Assembly: GCA_025359915.1 (NCBI GenBank)
Contig: JANYDE010000039.1
Span: 32,849 to 96,848, forward strand
Direction: 5' to 3'
Source: Chamaesiphon sp. 336R_metabinner_41
GTDB lineage: Bacteria > Cyanobacteriota > Cyanobacteriia > Cyanobacteriales > Chamaesiphonaceae
DNA length: 64,000 bases
Of this stretch, positions 27,100 to 36,414 are shown one piece after another. A program made the position numbers and the translations under genes. The notes under the pieces were generated by a model, which saw nothing but the letters and a program-made list of their open reading frames with translations, searched no databases and was not told where the DNA came from. Each line of letters opens with the position of its first letter. Position 1 is the stretch's first letter.

Positions 27100-27161
27100 A
27101 TTATCTCGCATCTATCCAGTTCGGGTTTAGCCTAAATTTCTGGACGCATAATCTCTGTTCT

Positions 27162-27581
27162 ATGAATTTCGCCAATCTTTCTACTTCGACAATTTTACTC
27201 GGATCGATCGCCGCTGCGGCAGCTTTAGTTTATTTTCCCTACCTGTTAGTTGCCGTTACCCGCTTTCAAGTCGGGTTTGATATCTCCGCTCCTCGCGCCG
27301 CATTTGACAAATTACCCGACTATGGCAAAAGGGCAACTTGGGCACACCAAAACTCATGGGAAGCTTTTATGCTGTACACCGCAGCCGCATTGATGGCTTA
27401 TGCCACCCATCAAGATTCTTCTACAGTAGTAAATTGTGCGATCGGATTTACAGTTGCGCGGTTATTCTATTCAATCTTTTATATCATTGATTTCCCGATC
27501 GGTCGATCGCTCATGTTTGGGATTGGTTCTGTTACCATCTTCACCCTCATGTCCGCCAGTATTACCAGCACCATGAATTAG
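27162..27581 (+). CDS. MAPEG family membrane protein
   Basis: 139 aa with four predicted transmembrane helices (about 8-30, 63-85, 90-110, 115-135). The loop after helix 1 has the MAPEG signature region RATWAHQNSWEAF. MAPEG proteins are glutathione- or lipid-related membrane enzymes in eukaryotes; bacterial members are mostly uncharacterised. It stands alone between the DprA-like gene and yajQ, all in the same direction, with 62 and 139 bp gaps. The 3' spacer carries GGGGATA/ATTCCCT simple repeats. Confidence 0.8.
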   Translation: MNFANLSTSTILLGSIAAAAALVYFPYLLVAVTRFQVGFDISAPRAAFDKLPDYGKRATWAHQNSWEAFMLYTAAALMAYATHQDSSTVVNCAIGFTVARLFYSIFYIIDFPIGRSLMFGIGSVTIFTLMSASITSTMN

Positions 27582-27720
27582 GGTGTAGGGGATAGGGGAT
27601 AGGGATTAGAGAGATTGTTTGACTAGTATTGCAGATCGAAAGAAGTTACAAAATAAGGCTATTCCCTATTCCCTATTCCCTTCCCAAACTAAGCAAAATA
27701 TCACTTAACTAAGCACATTT

Positions 27721-28212
27721 ATGGCTTCTACATTTTCCTTTGATATTGTCAGCGATTTCGATCGACAAGAACTAGTCAATGCGCTCGATCAAACTAATCG
27801 AGAGATTATTAGTCGTTACGATCTCAAAGACACCCAAACCACTGTTGAACTAGCAGAAGATAAAATTACGATCAATACGTCGAGTGAGATGACGCTCACC
27901 GCTGTTCATGATATGCTCCAATCCAAAGCAATCAAGCGTAATCTGTCGCTGAAAATCTTTGACTACGGCACTATTGAATCAGCTAGTGGTAATCGGGTAC
28001 GTCAGGAAATCACCCTCAAAAAAGGCATCAGCCAAGAAATTGCTAAACAAATTTCTAAACTAATTCGCGACGAATTTAAAAAAGTTCAACCTTCTATTCA
28101 AGGCGATGTCGTCCGCGTCACTGCCAAGGATAAAGACGAATTGCAAGGCGTAATGCAACGATTGAAGCAGGAAGAACTACCTGTAGCTTTGCAGTTTACT
28201 AATTATCGGTAA
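27721..28212 (+). CDS. yajQ: YajQ family nucleotide-binding protein
   Basis: 163 aa, full length. Typical start [23 protein letters not shown] and core [25 protein letters not shown] and [29 protein letters not shown]. Two ferredoxin-like halves. Members bind tRNA/GTP-like ligands or c-di-GMP (in Xanthomonas); the ligand here is unproven. The upstream leader contains ATTCCCT heptads; a hairpin repeat ends the transcript. Confidence 0.92.
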   Translation: MASTFSFDIVSDFDRQELVNALDQTNREIISRYDLKDTQTTVELAEDKITINTSSEMTLTAVHDMLQSKAIKRNLSLKIFDYGTIESASGNRVRQEITLKKGISQEIAKQISKLIRDEFKKVQPSIQGDVVRVTAKDKDELQGVMQRLKQEELPVALQFTNYR

Positions 28213-28218
28213 TTAATG

Positions 28219-28273
28219 TTTTTATTCTGGGGTTCCCCCAGAATAAAAAACGACAAGACAGCACCGCCCCTAC
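28219..28273. repeat. Hairpin repeat serving as likely terminator after yajQ
   Basis: 28219-28249 is a near-perfect stem TTTTTATTCTGGGG/CCCCAGAATAAAAA with T-runs on both strands, so it can terminate both yajQ and the convergent DUF3598 gene. 28251-28273 is the CGACAAGACAGC...CCCCTAC tail shared with 1164-1186 and with the insertion in cca. Confidence 0.75.
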
Positions 28274-28317
28274 CGGTTGATATTAATACAGTAAAATCAA
28301 AAGGAATTGCTATAGGT

Positions 28318-29151
28318 CTAGATTGAATCAATTTCTTCCTCAATAAAGGTGACACTTTCCCATTTACCAGTGCTGTCATATCGCCGGATCAACCGCTGAC
28401 GTTTGCCTAGTTGGTATACCCAACCAATTTCCACATAAAATGCATGTCCTAGAGCGATTTGGATGGGTGCGATCGAATAACCACCATCGGGGAGTAGGAG
28501 CATTTGATAAGATTGAGAATCTACCTCGTCTGTAAATTTTAGCAATCTTTCTGATCCCGTCACTGTGAGCAATCGACTATTCTCAAGTAACGGATAACCA
28601 CCATCGCTAACTGTAAATGTAGATTCAGTATTGACAGCACCGGAAGCTCGACCATCAGCATATAATACGATCGAGTTACCTTTCCATCTGCCTGATAAAT
28701 CTGCAATACTTAAATGAGGACGTTCTGGTGTATTTGTTCCTTGACACTGTTCTCTAACGAAGGTAATTCGATCGAGTTGTTGGTTGATATCGAACATCTT
28801 AATCATCCGAAAGCGACGATCTCCCGCCACCAACGAGAATTCGACGATCGATTTTACACCGATATTTATCGCTAATATCCCCGAACTAAAAGCACCTGTC
28901 TCAAAATAAATTGCGCCTACTCCAGGCGGGGTGTTGAAATCCCAGACGACTTCTTTTGGGTATCTTTCGGTACTATTTGGCAAAGGATAAAAGCGTTTCA
29001 AGACTAGATGAATTGCTTGGTTATTGCGAATACCTTCGAGCTTAATGACGCTGGGAATATCTTCGATTAATTCCCCTGTCGGAGTAACCGTGGTAAATGA
29101 GCCTACCCATTCACCTAGATTTTCCAGTACACATTCCCATTGAGATTTCAT
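28318..29151 (-). CDS. DUF3598 (CpcS-like lipocalin fold) protein
   Basis: 277 aa, matching the cyanobacterial DUF3598 family: start SQWECVLENLGEWVGSFT, then ALHLVLKRF-type (AIHLVLKRFYPLP), FETGAFSSG, EFSLVAGDRRFRMI, LSGRWKG and the end LIRRYDSTGKWESVTFIEE. The fold is a ten-stranded barrel related to CpcS/CpeS phycobilin lyases, but lyase activity is not established for the family. No phycobilisome gene is nearby. Monocistronic and convergent with yajQ. Confidence 0.82.
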   Translation of the reverse strand: MKSQWECVLENLGEWVGSFTTVTPTGELIEDIPSVIKLEGIRNNQAIHLVLKRFYPLPNSTERYPKEVVWDFNTPPGVGAIYFETGAFSSGILAINIGVKSIVEFSLVAGDRRFRMIKMFDINQQLDRITFVREQCQGTNTPERPHLSIADLSGRWKGNSIVLYADGRASGAVNTESTFTVSDGGYPLLENSRLLTVTGSERLLKFTDEVDSQSYQMLLLPDGGYSIAPIQIALGHAFYVEIGWVYQLGKRQRLIRRYDSTGKWESVTFIEEEIDSI

Positions 29152-29672
29152 ATTTTATTGTGACAACCTGTAGCGGCGGGTTTATACAATCGACTACGAC
29201 GAAGCTAAAAATCTAATTTGAACCCGCCCCACCCCGCAATTGATTGGAGGCGAGAGTTAAAGATTATTGGGCTTGCTTCAAAGCTAAATCATACCTGAAT
29301 TCAGCAACGCCGATTATTAAACTCATCCCCTTCCCCTAAATTGTGAGCTAGGTAACAATAATTGTAAAGGAGACGGGATATTGTGCGAGATGTAAATGAA
29401 TGTCACAAAATGCAAAGTATTTTAACTAGGAGTCAAACTAATGTTCCGACCAGCGAATTAAGATGCTAATGTATAGTTAGTCACAAAATATTTACAACAA
29501 AGGTGAGGTAGTTATATTATCCACTGATGGATAATCATTTACGAAACCTGACTTCAAAATCAAACGTAGTTGTCAGTATAGTAAGTAAAATTCGCTACAG
29601 AGGAGACGACAGTTTCCACAATTTTTCTGCCTATCTTAACCTGAAATATAATCTAAATAGTGGGAGATGCTT
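29152..29672 (+). promoter_or_regulatory. Upstream region and probable long leader of lrtA
   Basis: 521 bp without a coding region. 29175-29228 carries GGCGGGTT...AACCCGCC inverted words of a dispersed repeat. The remaining 430 bp or so is AT-rich and lies directly before lrtA, whose homologues in Synechococcus and Synechocystis have long 5' untranslated leaders involved in light/dark control. No start site can be read with certainty. Ribosome-binding site GGGAG at 29662-29666. Confidence 0.45.
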
Positions 29673-30266
29673 ATGAAGCTTGTGCTCCAGAGTAAGAACA
29701 TCGAATTGACCGATGCAATCCGTGACTATGTGAATCAGAAAATCGAAAAGGCAGTCAGCCATTTTGAGAGCATTACAACCGGAGTTGACGTTAGTCTATC
29801 AGTTGCCAAAAATCCCCGGATTGCCGCGTCACAGGTAGCTGAGGTGACAATTTATGCCAATGGCGCAGTCATCCGCGCAGAGGAAGCCAGCGAGCATTTG
29901 TATGCGAGTATCGATTTAGTTGCTGATAAAATCTACCGTCAATTACATAAGTATAAAGAACGGACTTTTGCAAAAAAGGATCGGTTGGATGGGATCAAGG
30001 ATCTTGGAGAAGAATTAGATTTAGAATTATTAGATTATAATCTCACTGACAATCGATCGGCGACATTACCAGCGGAGGTCGTGCGGACTAAGTATTTTGC
30101 AATGTCAGCATTGACGATCGAAGAAGCTTTAGCTCAATTGCAATTAGTAGACCATGATTTTTATATGTATCGGAGTGTAGAAACAGGCGAGATTAATGTC
30201 GTTTATCGCCGAAATCATGGAGGTTTTGGGACGATTCAACCTCGTCCGACTGCGGTCGAAAAGTAA
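29673..30266 (+). CDS. lrtA: Long-form ribosome hibernation promoting factor (LrtA/HPF)
   Basis: 197 aa from the second ATG (29673), which is 6 bp after GGGAG; the ATG at 29667 overlaps the ribosome-binding site. N-terminal HPF domain (MKLVLQSKNIELTDAIRDYV ... DLVADKIYRQLHKYKERT) binds the 30S decoding region; the C-terminal dimerisation domain (KYFAMSALTIEEALAQLQLVDHDFYMYRS ... NVVYRRNHGGFGTIQP) gives 100S ribosomes. Known as light-repressed transcript A in cyanobacteria, raised in darkness and stress. Monocistronic, ended by the 54-bp palindrome. Confidence 0.93.
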   Translation: MKLVLQSKNIELTDAIRDYVNQKIEKAVSHFESITTGVDVSLSVAKNPRIAASQVAEVTIYANGAVIRAEEASEHLYASIDLVADKIYRQLHKYKERTFAKKDRLDGIKDLGEELDLELLDYNLTDNRSATLPAEVVRTKYFAMSALTIEEALAQLQLVDHDFYMYRSVETGEINVVYRRNHGGFGTIQPRPTAVEK

Positions 30267-30279
30267 GCGTTAGTGAGAG

Positions 30280-30333
30280 TGCAAAAAATGTGGTAGGGGT
30301 AATTCATGAATTACCCCTACCACATTTTTTGCA
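30280..30333. terminator. Perfect 54-bp palindrome after lrtA
   Basis: Two 27-bp arms without mismatch or spacer: TGCAAAAAATGTGGTAGGGG ... CCCCTACCACATTTTTTGCA, centre TTCATGAA. The T6 run in the right arm makes it a good terminator for lrtA. The GTAGGGGTAATTC core is a word common among cyanobacterial dispersed repeats. Confidence 0.85.
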
Positions 30334-30398
30334 GTCGCAGGGATAGATCGATCGACGTGGGCTAAAATAGATATACTCTAACCCCTACTCCCCCCTAA

Positions 30399-32651
30399 AT
30401 GTCTTCTCAGCCGCCAAAAAAGACACTTCTGGCACATCTTACTCAAGTCATTCAACGGACTAAAGTTAATTTTACTCGATTGGCACTCAAGCCCAATGCC
30501 AGAGTCCCAAAATTGCTAGTTCAAGATGCTGATGCGCCACAGCCAGACACCTTTCCATTGTTAGGGGAAAAATATGTACTAGGACGCAGCTCTCAATCCT
30601 GTGATATTGTCGTGCGGAATGAGGTTGTCAGTCAGGTACATCTCTCATTAAAGCGAGACAAAAAAAATGGTAAAACCTTCTTGCTCAAGGATGAGGGTTC
30701 GACAAATGGAATTTATCGCGGCAAAAAACGGGTCGATCGAATCGTGCTCCGAAATGGTGATACATTTACACTTGGGCCACCAGAACTCAAAGCAGCAGTA
30801 AAAATTACCTATCTCGATCCGCCGCCTGTATATCTGCGTGTCTTGCGGTATGGATTGTATGGCACGGGGAGTCTATTAGGTTTATTATTACTCGCCATCA
30901 TCGCTGAGTCTACCAAAATTCATGTCAATCCGCTGCCAGATGCCAATGGGCCAGTAATGGTATATGCTGACGATCTGGAAGAACCATTGCGTCCCGCGAA
31001 GACAGGATCCCACAAGGATTTGACACAACTGACAGATTTTTCCAAGCACTTACCCAAAGCTCTAATTGCGTCCGAAGATAGTCGCTTTTATTGGCATTTT
31101 GGAGTCGATCCTTGGGGTGTGGGACGGGCGGTAATTGTTGGTAGGCAAAAGGGTAAAATGACTCAGGGTGCAAGTACTCTCACTCAACAGGTAGCCAGAA
31201 GTTTGTTTCGATCGTATGTTGGTAGTGAAGATAATTTCGCTCGAAAAATGCGAGAGGCGGTAGTAGCTCTCAAATTGGAAGCCACATTTAGTAAGGATAA
31301 AATTTTACTCACCTATCTCAATCGAGTATTCTTGGGCGATGATGCACATGGATTTGAGGATGCAGCTCAACATTACCTAGGGAAATCCGCTCGCGATCTT
31401 ACTCTACCAGAATCGGCGATGTTGGTGGGAATTTTGCCAGGACCGAATATTTTCAATCCCTGTGTGGAAGATAAACAGGGGCGCAGAGGGACAAAAGCGA
31501 TCGAACGGCGAAATTTAGTCCTGGGGAGAATGCTCGAAACAGGAATGATTAGTCAATCGGAAGCACGGGATGCGAGAAGATCGACGCTAAATTATCGAAT
31601 TGAAGCTTGTGCGCCGAATAGCAATACCAAGGCTCCCTATCTCTATGGCTATGTATTTCAGGAACTCCAAGAAATTTTAGGCGTGGAGACAGCCAAAGAG
31701 GGGAACTTTGCGATCGAAACTGGTTTAAATCTGAAGATGCAAGCCAAAGCGGAATCCGCACTGCGAAGTAATATTGCGAATGCGGGGAGTAGTTATCGTT
31801 TCTCTCAAGGTGGCATCGTCAGTCTCGATAGTCGCACCGGAATTGTTAAAGCAATGGTAGGTGGTGTGGACTATCAAAAAAGTCAATTCAATCGCGCCAC
31901 AGACGCCCAGAGACAGCCTGGATCGACATTTAAGCTGTTTGGGTATGCTGCGGCGATCGAAGGCGGTATATCGCCGGGAAAGAGCTATTCCTGCGATCCG
32001 ATGTCCTGGGGGGGTAGAAGCTTTCCTGGATGCGGACATGGTGCCTCAGGAGCCGCTAATATGTACACGGGATTTTCGCTCTCAGAAAATATCACCGCGC
32101 TGCGAGTAGCGCGAGATATTGGTTTGCCCAAAGTAATAGAAACCGCCCATAAAATGGGGATTAAATCTAAACTCGATGAAATTCCAGCGGTGATCTTGGG
32201 GCAAAATGTGGTGAATATGCTGGAGATTACTGGTGCATATGGAGCTGTTGCCGATCGAGGCATGTGGCATCAACCCCGCGTCATCAAACGGGTGTATGAT
32301 ACTAGCAATTGCACCCTCAAGCAAATTCGGACTTGTAGAGTGATGTACGATTACGAGCGCGATGCTCCCTCTCGGCGAGTATTTAGGGCGGGAATTGCCG
32401 ATACTCTCACCACGATGATGCGAGGGGTCATAACTAATGGTACTGGAAAAAATGCCGAGATCGGTTTAGGTGAAGTTGGTAAAACTGGCACGACAAATGA
32501 TAATGTCGATCTCTGGTTTATTGGCTTTATTCCTGATCAGAAAGTAGTAACTGGTGTCTGGCTGGGGAATGACGATAATTCACCCACCAAGGGCAGCAGC
32601 GCACAAGCTGCTCAAGTCTGGGGGAATTATATGGGTTCGGTTTATCGGTAA
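30399..32651 (+). CDS. Class A penicillin-binding protein with N-terminal FHA domain
   Basis: 750 aa bifunctional peptidoglycan glycosyltransferase/transpeptidase. Order: FHA (about 50-145: YVLGRSSQSCDIVV, VSQVHLSL, DEGSTNGIY), one transmembrane helix (about 150-172), GT51 (EDSRFYWHFGVDPWG catalytic Glu, TQGASTLTQQVARSLF, RKMREAVVALKLE), then transpeptidase with SxxK (STFK in QPGSTFKLF), SEN (SLSEN) and KTGT (GKTGTTNDN). The FHA part precedes the membrane helix, so it is cytoplasmic and can bind phosphothreonine, linking wall synthesis to Ser/Thr kinases; FHA-PBP fusions are known in cyanobacteria. All catalytic motifs are intact. Confidence 0.93.
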   Translation: MSSQPPKKTLLAHLTQVIQRTKVNFTRLALKPNARVPKLLVQDADAPQPDTFPLLGEKYVLGRSSQSCDIVVRNEVVSQVHLSLKRDKKNGKTFLLKDEGSTNGIYRGKKRVDRIVLRNGDTFTLGPPELKAAVKITYLDPPPVYLRVLRYGLYGTGSLLGLLLLAIIAESTKIHVNPLPDANGPVMVYADDLEEPLRPAKTGSHKDLTQLTDFSKHLPKALIASEDSRFYWHFGVDPWGVGRAVIVGRQKGKMTQGASTLTQQVARSLFRSYVGSEDNFARKMREAVVALKLEATFSKDKILLTYLNRVFLGDDAHGFEDAAQHYLGKSARDLTLPESAMLVGILPGPNIFNPCVEDKQGRRGTKAIERRNLVLGRMLETGMISQSEARDARRSTLNYRIEACAPNSNTKAPYLYGYVFQELQEILGVETAKEGNFAIETGLNLKMQAKAESALRSNIANAGSSYRFSQGGIVSLDSRTGIVKAMVGGVDYQKSQFNRATDAQRQPGSTFKLFGYAAAIEGGISPGKSYSCDPMSWGGRSFPGCGHGASGAANMYTGFSLSENITALRVARDIGLPKVIETAHKMGIKSKLDEIPAVILGQNVVNMLEITGAYGAVADRGMWHQPRVIKRVYDTSNCTLKQIRTCRVMYDYERDAPSRRVFRAGIADTLTTMMRGVITNGTGKNAEIGLGEVGKTGTTNDNVDLWFIGFIPDQKVVTGVWLGNDDNSPTKGSSAQAAQVWGNYMGSVYR

Positions 32652-32702
32652 TAAGTAATAGGTAATCTCCCATCTCCCATCCTCTTCAAAATCTATAATC
32701 AT

Positions 32703-33011
32703 ATGAAAAAAACAATTGGATTAGGAATTGAAGATTTACTCATACCTTTACGTACTCAAATTTTAGCTATTGCCGAACAACATGGAGCTTATAACTTACG
32801 GGTGTTTGGCTCTGTAGCGCGGGGTGAAGCGACGTTAGATAGTGATGTAGATTTTTTAGTAGATTTTTTACCACAGCGCAATTTACTCGATCGGATTGCA
32901 TTAATTCAGGAGCTGGAAGAGTTACTGGGTAGAAAGGTTGATGTGGCAAAACTGCCAAATTTACCTGATGAAATGAGAGCAAGTGTCATCAAACAGGCAA
33001 TCTTATTATGA
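32703..33011 (+). CDS. mntA: MntA-type nucleotidyltransferase antitoxin
   Basis: 102 aa with the minimal nucleotidyltransferase signature GSVARGEATLDSDVDFLVDF (GSxxR, two Asp). In characterised MntA/HepT pairs the enzyme adds AMP groups to the HepT RNase and silences it. The C-terminus LIQELEELLGRKVDVAKL fits the family. It overlaps the downstream hepT by 4 bp (ATGA), the usual antitoxin-first order. Upstream is a CCCATCT heptad tract. Confidence 0.88.
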   Translation: MKKTIGLGIEDLLIPLRTQILAIAEQHGAYNLRVFGSVARGEATLDSDVDFLVDFLPQRNLLDRIALIQELEELLGRKVDVAKLPNLPDEMRASVIKQAILL

Positions 33012-33340
33012 ATAGAGATCGACGCTATTTGTCGGATATCCGTGAGTGTATTTTACAGATTGAAGAATACACGAGTGGTGGCAAAGAACTATTCATGAAA
33101 TCTCGACTAATTCAGGATGCCACGATTAGAAATTTTGAGATAGTGGGCGAAGCAACAAAAAGATTATCAGACGATTTGCGCACTAAATACTCGAATATCC
33201 CGTGGAAACAGATGGCTGGATTTCGGGATGTGCTAATTCATGATTATCTCAGGATAGATCCTGCTGAAGTGTGGGATGTTGTTGCGGATAATTTACCCGA
33301 TCTGAAAGTTCAGATCGAACAAATATTGAAAGATATTTAA
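33008..33340 (+). CDS. hepT: HepT-like (DUF86) RNase toxin
   Basis: 110 aa, HEPN family. DATIRNFEIVGEATKRLS and the catalytic RX4-6HXY motif (RDVLIHDY) are intact, so the toxin should be active when not AMPylated by MntA. ATG overlaps the mntA stop. The stop is only 3 bp from the convergent mutM stop, leaving no room for a terminator. Confidence 0.88.
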   Translation: MNRDRRYLSDIRECILQIEEYTSGGKELFMKSRLIQDATIRNFEIVGEATKRLSDDLRTKYSNIPWKQMAGFRDVLIHDYLRIDPAEVWDVVADNLPDLKVQIEQILKDI

Positions 33341-33343
33341 CCG

Positions 33344-34198
33344 CTAAATTTTCTGACATTCAGGACAATAATGGGTACCTCTACCGCCTAGCCGAATTTT
33401 CTCGATCGAAGTTTTGCAGACTCGACAGGGTTGTTTTGTTCGATTGTACACCCATGCCATGCCACCATAATTGCCGTTGGTGCCTTGGACATTGAGATAA
33501 TTGCTAAAAGTGGTGCCGCCTTGATCAATCGATGTTTGGAGAACGTTGATGATGGACTCGTGTAATAGTTGCACCTGGGATATTGTCAAATTTCCAGCGG
33601 GTGTATTCGGGTGGATTTTGCTCATAAATAAGGCTTCATCCGCATAGATATTCCCGACTCCAGCAATCAATGTTTGATCGAGGATGACGGTTTTGATATT
33701 GCGCTGGGATTTCTGAAGTTTCGCTGCGAAATACTCGATGCTAAAAGCTGGCTCGAAAGGTTCTGGGCCTAATTTTCCCATGCCTGTCATTACTTGTCCA
33801 GGTTCTTTGCTGGGGGGAATCCACCACATTTGCCCGAATGTCCGCTGATCCACAAACCGGATTTCCCAATCTTTGCCCAGGAACAACCGCACGCGAGTAT
33901 GCTTATGCAGGTCTGTATGGCTCTCTACCCATAGCAATTGCCCTGTCATGCGTAAATGCACTCCCAACCAACCAGCGGCTTGCTGAGTGTCTGTAGAGAC
34001 TAATTCTGCGAATAAGTATTTGCCCCGTCGATGCCAAGTCTGAATCTGGGTATGTTGCAAGCCAAAATCGAACTCTTCGGGTGTATCGGGATGCGCGATG
34101 GTGCGTGGTAACAATACTTCTGTGCCAGTAATCGCTCGATCGAGTGTATATTTATCCAATCCTCGCCGAACGGTCTCAACTTCTGGTAATTCTGGCAT
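33344..34198 (-). CDS. mutM: Formamidopyrimidine-DNA glycosylase
   Basis: 284 aa base-excision repair enzyme removing 8-oxoG and Fapy lesions. N-terminal PELPEVETVRRGL (catalytic Pro1, Glu2), HLRMTGQL (the intercalation/H2TH approach), DQTLIAGVGNIYADEALF (H2TH) and the C-terminal zinc finger (CRVCKTSIEKIRLGGRGTHYCPECQ, four Cys, with the RGT Arg). All catalytic residues are present. Monocistronic, downstream of psaE in the same direction with a 98-bp gap. Confidence 0.95.
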   Translation of the reverse strand: MPELPEVETVRRGLDKYTLDRAITGTEVLLPRTIAHPDTPEEFDFGLQHTQIQTWHRRGKYLFAELVSTDTQQAAGWLGVHLRMTGQLLWVESHTDLHKHTRVRLFLGKDWEIRFVDQRTFGQMWWIPPSKEPGQVMTGMGKLGPEPFEPAFSIEYFAAKLQKSQRNIKTVILDQTLIAGVGNIYADEALFMSKIHPNTPAGNLTISQVQLLHESIINVLQTSIDQGGTTFSNYLNVQGTNGNYGGMAWVYNRTKQPCRVCKTSIEKIRLGGRGTHYCPECQKI

Positions 34199-34296
34199 GA
34201 TTTAGTCCACACTGATAACTAGGGCATGGTTGAGAATCTATCTAACCGAGATTAGTATAGATCGAACCTTCCCTAGTCGCCCAGTGAGAGGATATC

Positions 34297-34539
34297 CTAC
34301 TTTTTGGCAGCTTTAGCTGCTGGTGGTGCGGAAACTTCGGTTAACTCGCTAACTGCAAAGTTATTAGTGTTTACACCGCCAGCGGTACCACTGAAACCAC
34401 TGTAGTTAACTTTATCAAAACGTACAATTACGTTATACTTGATGCCGCTTTGGTCGATCGAGACGACGCTACCAACATCTTGGAACCAGTAGGATTCTTT
34501 ACGAAGGACGCGAACTTTGGAACCACGTTGAAGTGCCAT
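34297..34539 (-). CDS. psaE: Photosystem I subunit IV (PsaE)
   Basis: 80 aa from the ATG at 34539 ([19 protein letters not shown]); a longer frame to 34599 exists but does not match PsaE. Stromal/cytoplasmic PSI subunit helping ferredoxin docking and cyclic flow. Conserved SH3-like core: [44 protein letters not shown]. The C-terminal Ala/Pro/Lys tail is short. Ribosome-binding site AGGAAAAG. Probably monocistronic, as in most cyanobacteria. Confidence 0.96.
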   Translation of the reverse strand: MALQRGSKVRVLRKESYWFQDVGSVVSIDQSGIKYNVIVRFDKVNYSGFSGTAGGVNTNNFAVSELTEVSAPPAAKAAKK

Positions 34540-34770
34540 AATTACTTTTCCTATTTGGAGTAATTGGTTGTTAAAAAGGGTGCAGCCGCAATTAGCCATA
34601 CACGCTTATTTTCTGCAAATTTTGCCACTTTTTAGACATGCGGTAACAAAGCTTAAACAAATTAGTTGTTTAGGGAAAAGGGGAAAGGGGAAAGGGAGGA
34701 GCGAATATTGTCCCCCAGTCCCCCAATCCCCCAGTCACCCAGTCCCCCAGTCCCCAACTCCCCCATCCCA

Positions 34771-36411
34771 GTGAACCCCATATTTAACGCCGAACACTTA
34801 CTCTTCACACCTGCATCGCCAAATCGAGATGCGATTCCGACGATCTTTGCTTTTCCGAATACATATACCGTGGGAATTACTAGTCTAGGGTATCAGGTGG
34901 TGTGGGCAACTTTGGCGATGCGATCGGATTTGGATGTTTCTAGGCTATTTACTGATGTCCATGAATCTTTACCTCGATCGCCAGAACTGGTAGGATTCTC
35001 ACTATCTTGGGAATTAGACTATGTGAATATTCTCAATTTATTGGAGTTCTTGGAAGTTCCCATTCGCAGCGATGTCCGTGGTGATAACGATCCGCTGATC
35101 TTCGGCGGTGGACCAGTTTTAAGTGCAAATGCCGAGCCATTCGCTGATTTTTTTGATGTGATTTTAGTCGGTGACGGCGAAGATCTACTCGGCAATTTTA
35201 TTACAGCTTACCAACAAGTTCGGACTGCCGATCGACTCACACAGCTCAAGCATTTAGCTCAGGTACCTGGAATTTACATTCCGCGCTTATACCAGGTTGA
35301 ATATGATGGAGATCTAATTACTAGTATTTTACCGATCGATAGTAATATTCCCTCAACTATTACCAAACAAACCTATCGCGGGAATACCCTCTCTGCGTCT
35401 ACAGTCGTCACTGAGAAAGCCGCATGGGAAAATATTTTCATGGTGGAAGTCGTGCGGAGTTGCCCAGAGATGTGTCGCTTCTGTCTGGCAAGCTACCTGA
35501 CTTTACCATTCCGCGTCGCCAGTATTGAAGAATCGCTAATTCCAGCGATTGACAATGGCTTGAAAGTAACCAACCGTTTAGGCTTACTCGGTGCTTCCGT
35601 CACTCAACATCCAGAATTTCCAGCCTTATTAGAACATCTGGCTCAACCTAAATATGATGATGTCAGATTGAGTGTATCTTCGGTGCGGACGAATACTGTC
35701 ACTGTTCAACTAGCTGAAACTCTATCGAAGCGGGATAGTAAATCCCTGACTATTGCCGTAGAAAGTGGCTCAAAGCGAATCAGAAAAATTGTAAATAAGA
35801 AGCTAGAAACAGATGAGATATTCCAAGCTGCTGCGAATGCTAAGGCAGGCGGATTAAAAGGCTTGAAGCTATATGGAATGGTAGGGATTCCAGGTGAAGA
35901 CAATGATGATGTCGATCAAACAGTCAAAATGCTGCGATCTCTCAAGAAAGCTACTCCAGGGTTGCGTCTAACTTTCGGTTGCAGTAGTTTTGTTCCCAAA
36001 GCGCACACTCCATTCCAATGGTTTGGTGTCAATAAAGCAGCAGATAAAAGACTGAAATTACTCCAAAAACAACTCACTCCTAATGGTATTGAATTTCGTC
36101 CTGAAAGTTATAATTGGTCGGTAATTCAAGCGATTATTTCTAGAGGTGATCGCCGATTATCCCACTTGCTCGAACTCACACGGAATTATGGTGATTCGAT
36201 TGGTAGTTTTAAACGAGCATTTAAAGAGCTACGCGGGCAAGTTCCAGATCTAGATTTCTACGTCCATCAAACATGGGATGTCAGTCAAATTTTACCCTGG
36301 AATCATATTATTGGGCCATTACCTCAACCAACTTTAATTAAGCATTTAGAATCGGCTACCGCACAGTTCGATTTGGTTAATTCGATCGATATGAACCCAA
36401 TTAATAATTAA
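34771..36411 (+). CDS. Radical SAM protein with N-terminal B12-binding-like domain
   Basis: 546 aa from GTG 34771 (MNPIFNAEHLLFTP). The frame is open to 34666, but that stretch is only CCCCAGT-type heptads. N-terminal Rossmann-like region (about 20-190: TIFAFPNTYTVGITSLGYQV, LVGFSLSWELDYVNIL, FGGGPVLSANAEPFADFFDVILVGDGE) typical of the TIGR03960-like family. The radical SAM core has CPEMCRFC (CxxxCxxC cluster ligands), AVESGSKRIRKIVNK and GLKLYGMVGIPGE. This is conserved in cyanobacteria; the substrate is unknown. Some relatives are partly involved in tRNA or rRNA modification, which is not shown here. Confidence 0.8.
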   Translation: MNPIFNAEHLLFTPASPNRDAIPTIFAFPNTYTVGITSLGYQVVWATLAMRSDLDVSRLFTDVHESLPRSPELVGFSLSWELDYVNILNLLEFLEVPIRSDVRGDNDPLIFGGGPVLSANAEPFADFFDVILVGDGEDLLGNFITAYQQVRTADRLTQLKHLAQVPGIYIPRLYQVEYDGDLITSILPIDSNIPSTITKQTYRGNTLSASTVVTEKAAWENIFMVEVVRSCPEMCRFCLASYLTLPFRVASIEESLIPAIDNGLKVTNRLGLLGASVTQHPEFPALLEHLAQPKYDDVRLSVSSVRTNTVTVQLAETLSKRDSKSLTIAVESGSKRIRKIVNKKLETDEIFQAAANAKAGGLKGLKLYGMVGIPGEDNDDVDQTVKMLRSLKKATPGLRLTFGCSSFVPKAHTPFQWFGVNKAADKRLKLLQKQLTPNGIEFRPESYNWSVIQAIISRGDRRLSHLLELTRNYGDSIGSFKRAFKELRGQVPDLDFYVHQTWDVSQILPWNHIIGPLPQPTLIKHLESATAQFDLVNSIDMNPINN

Positions 36412-36414
36412 TAA

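Noticed and set aside
34540-34665. HLR1 (RpaB) box upstream of psaE
   Set aside because: Only loose direct words (GTTTAAG, TTTGTTACC) are seen; too weak to call without start-site data.
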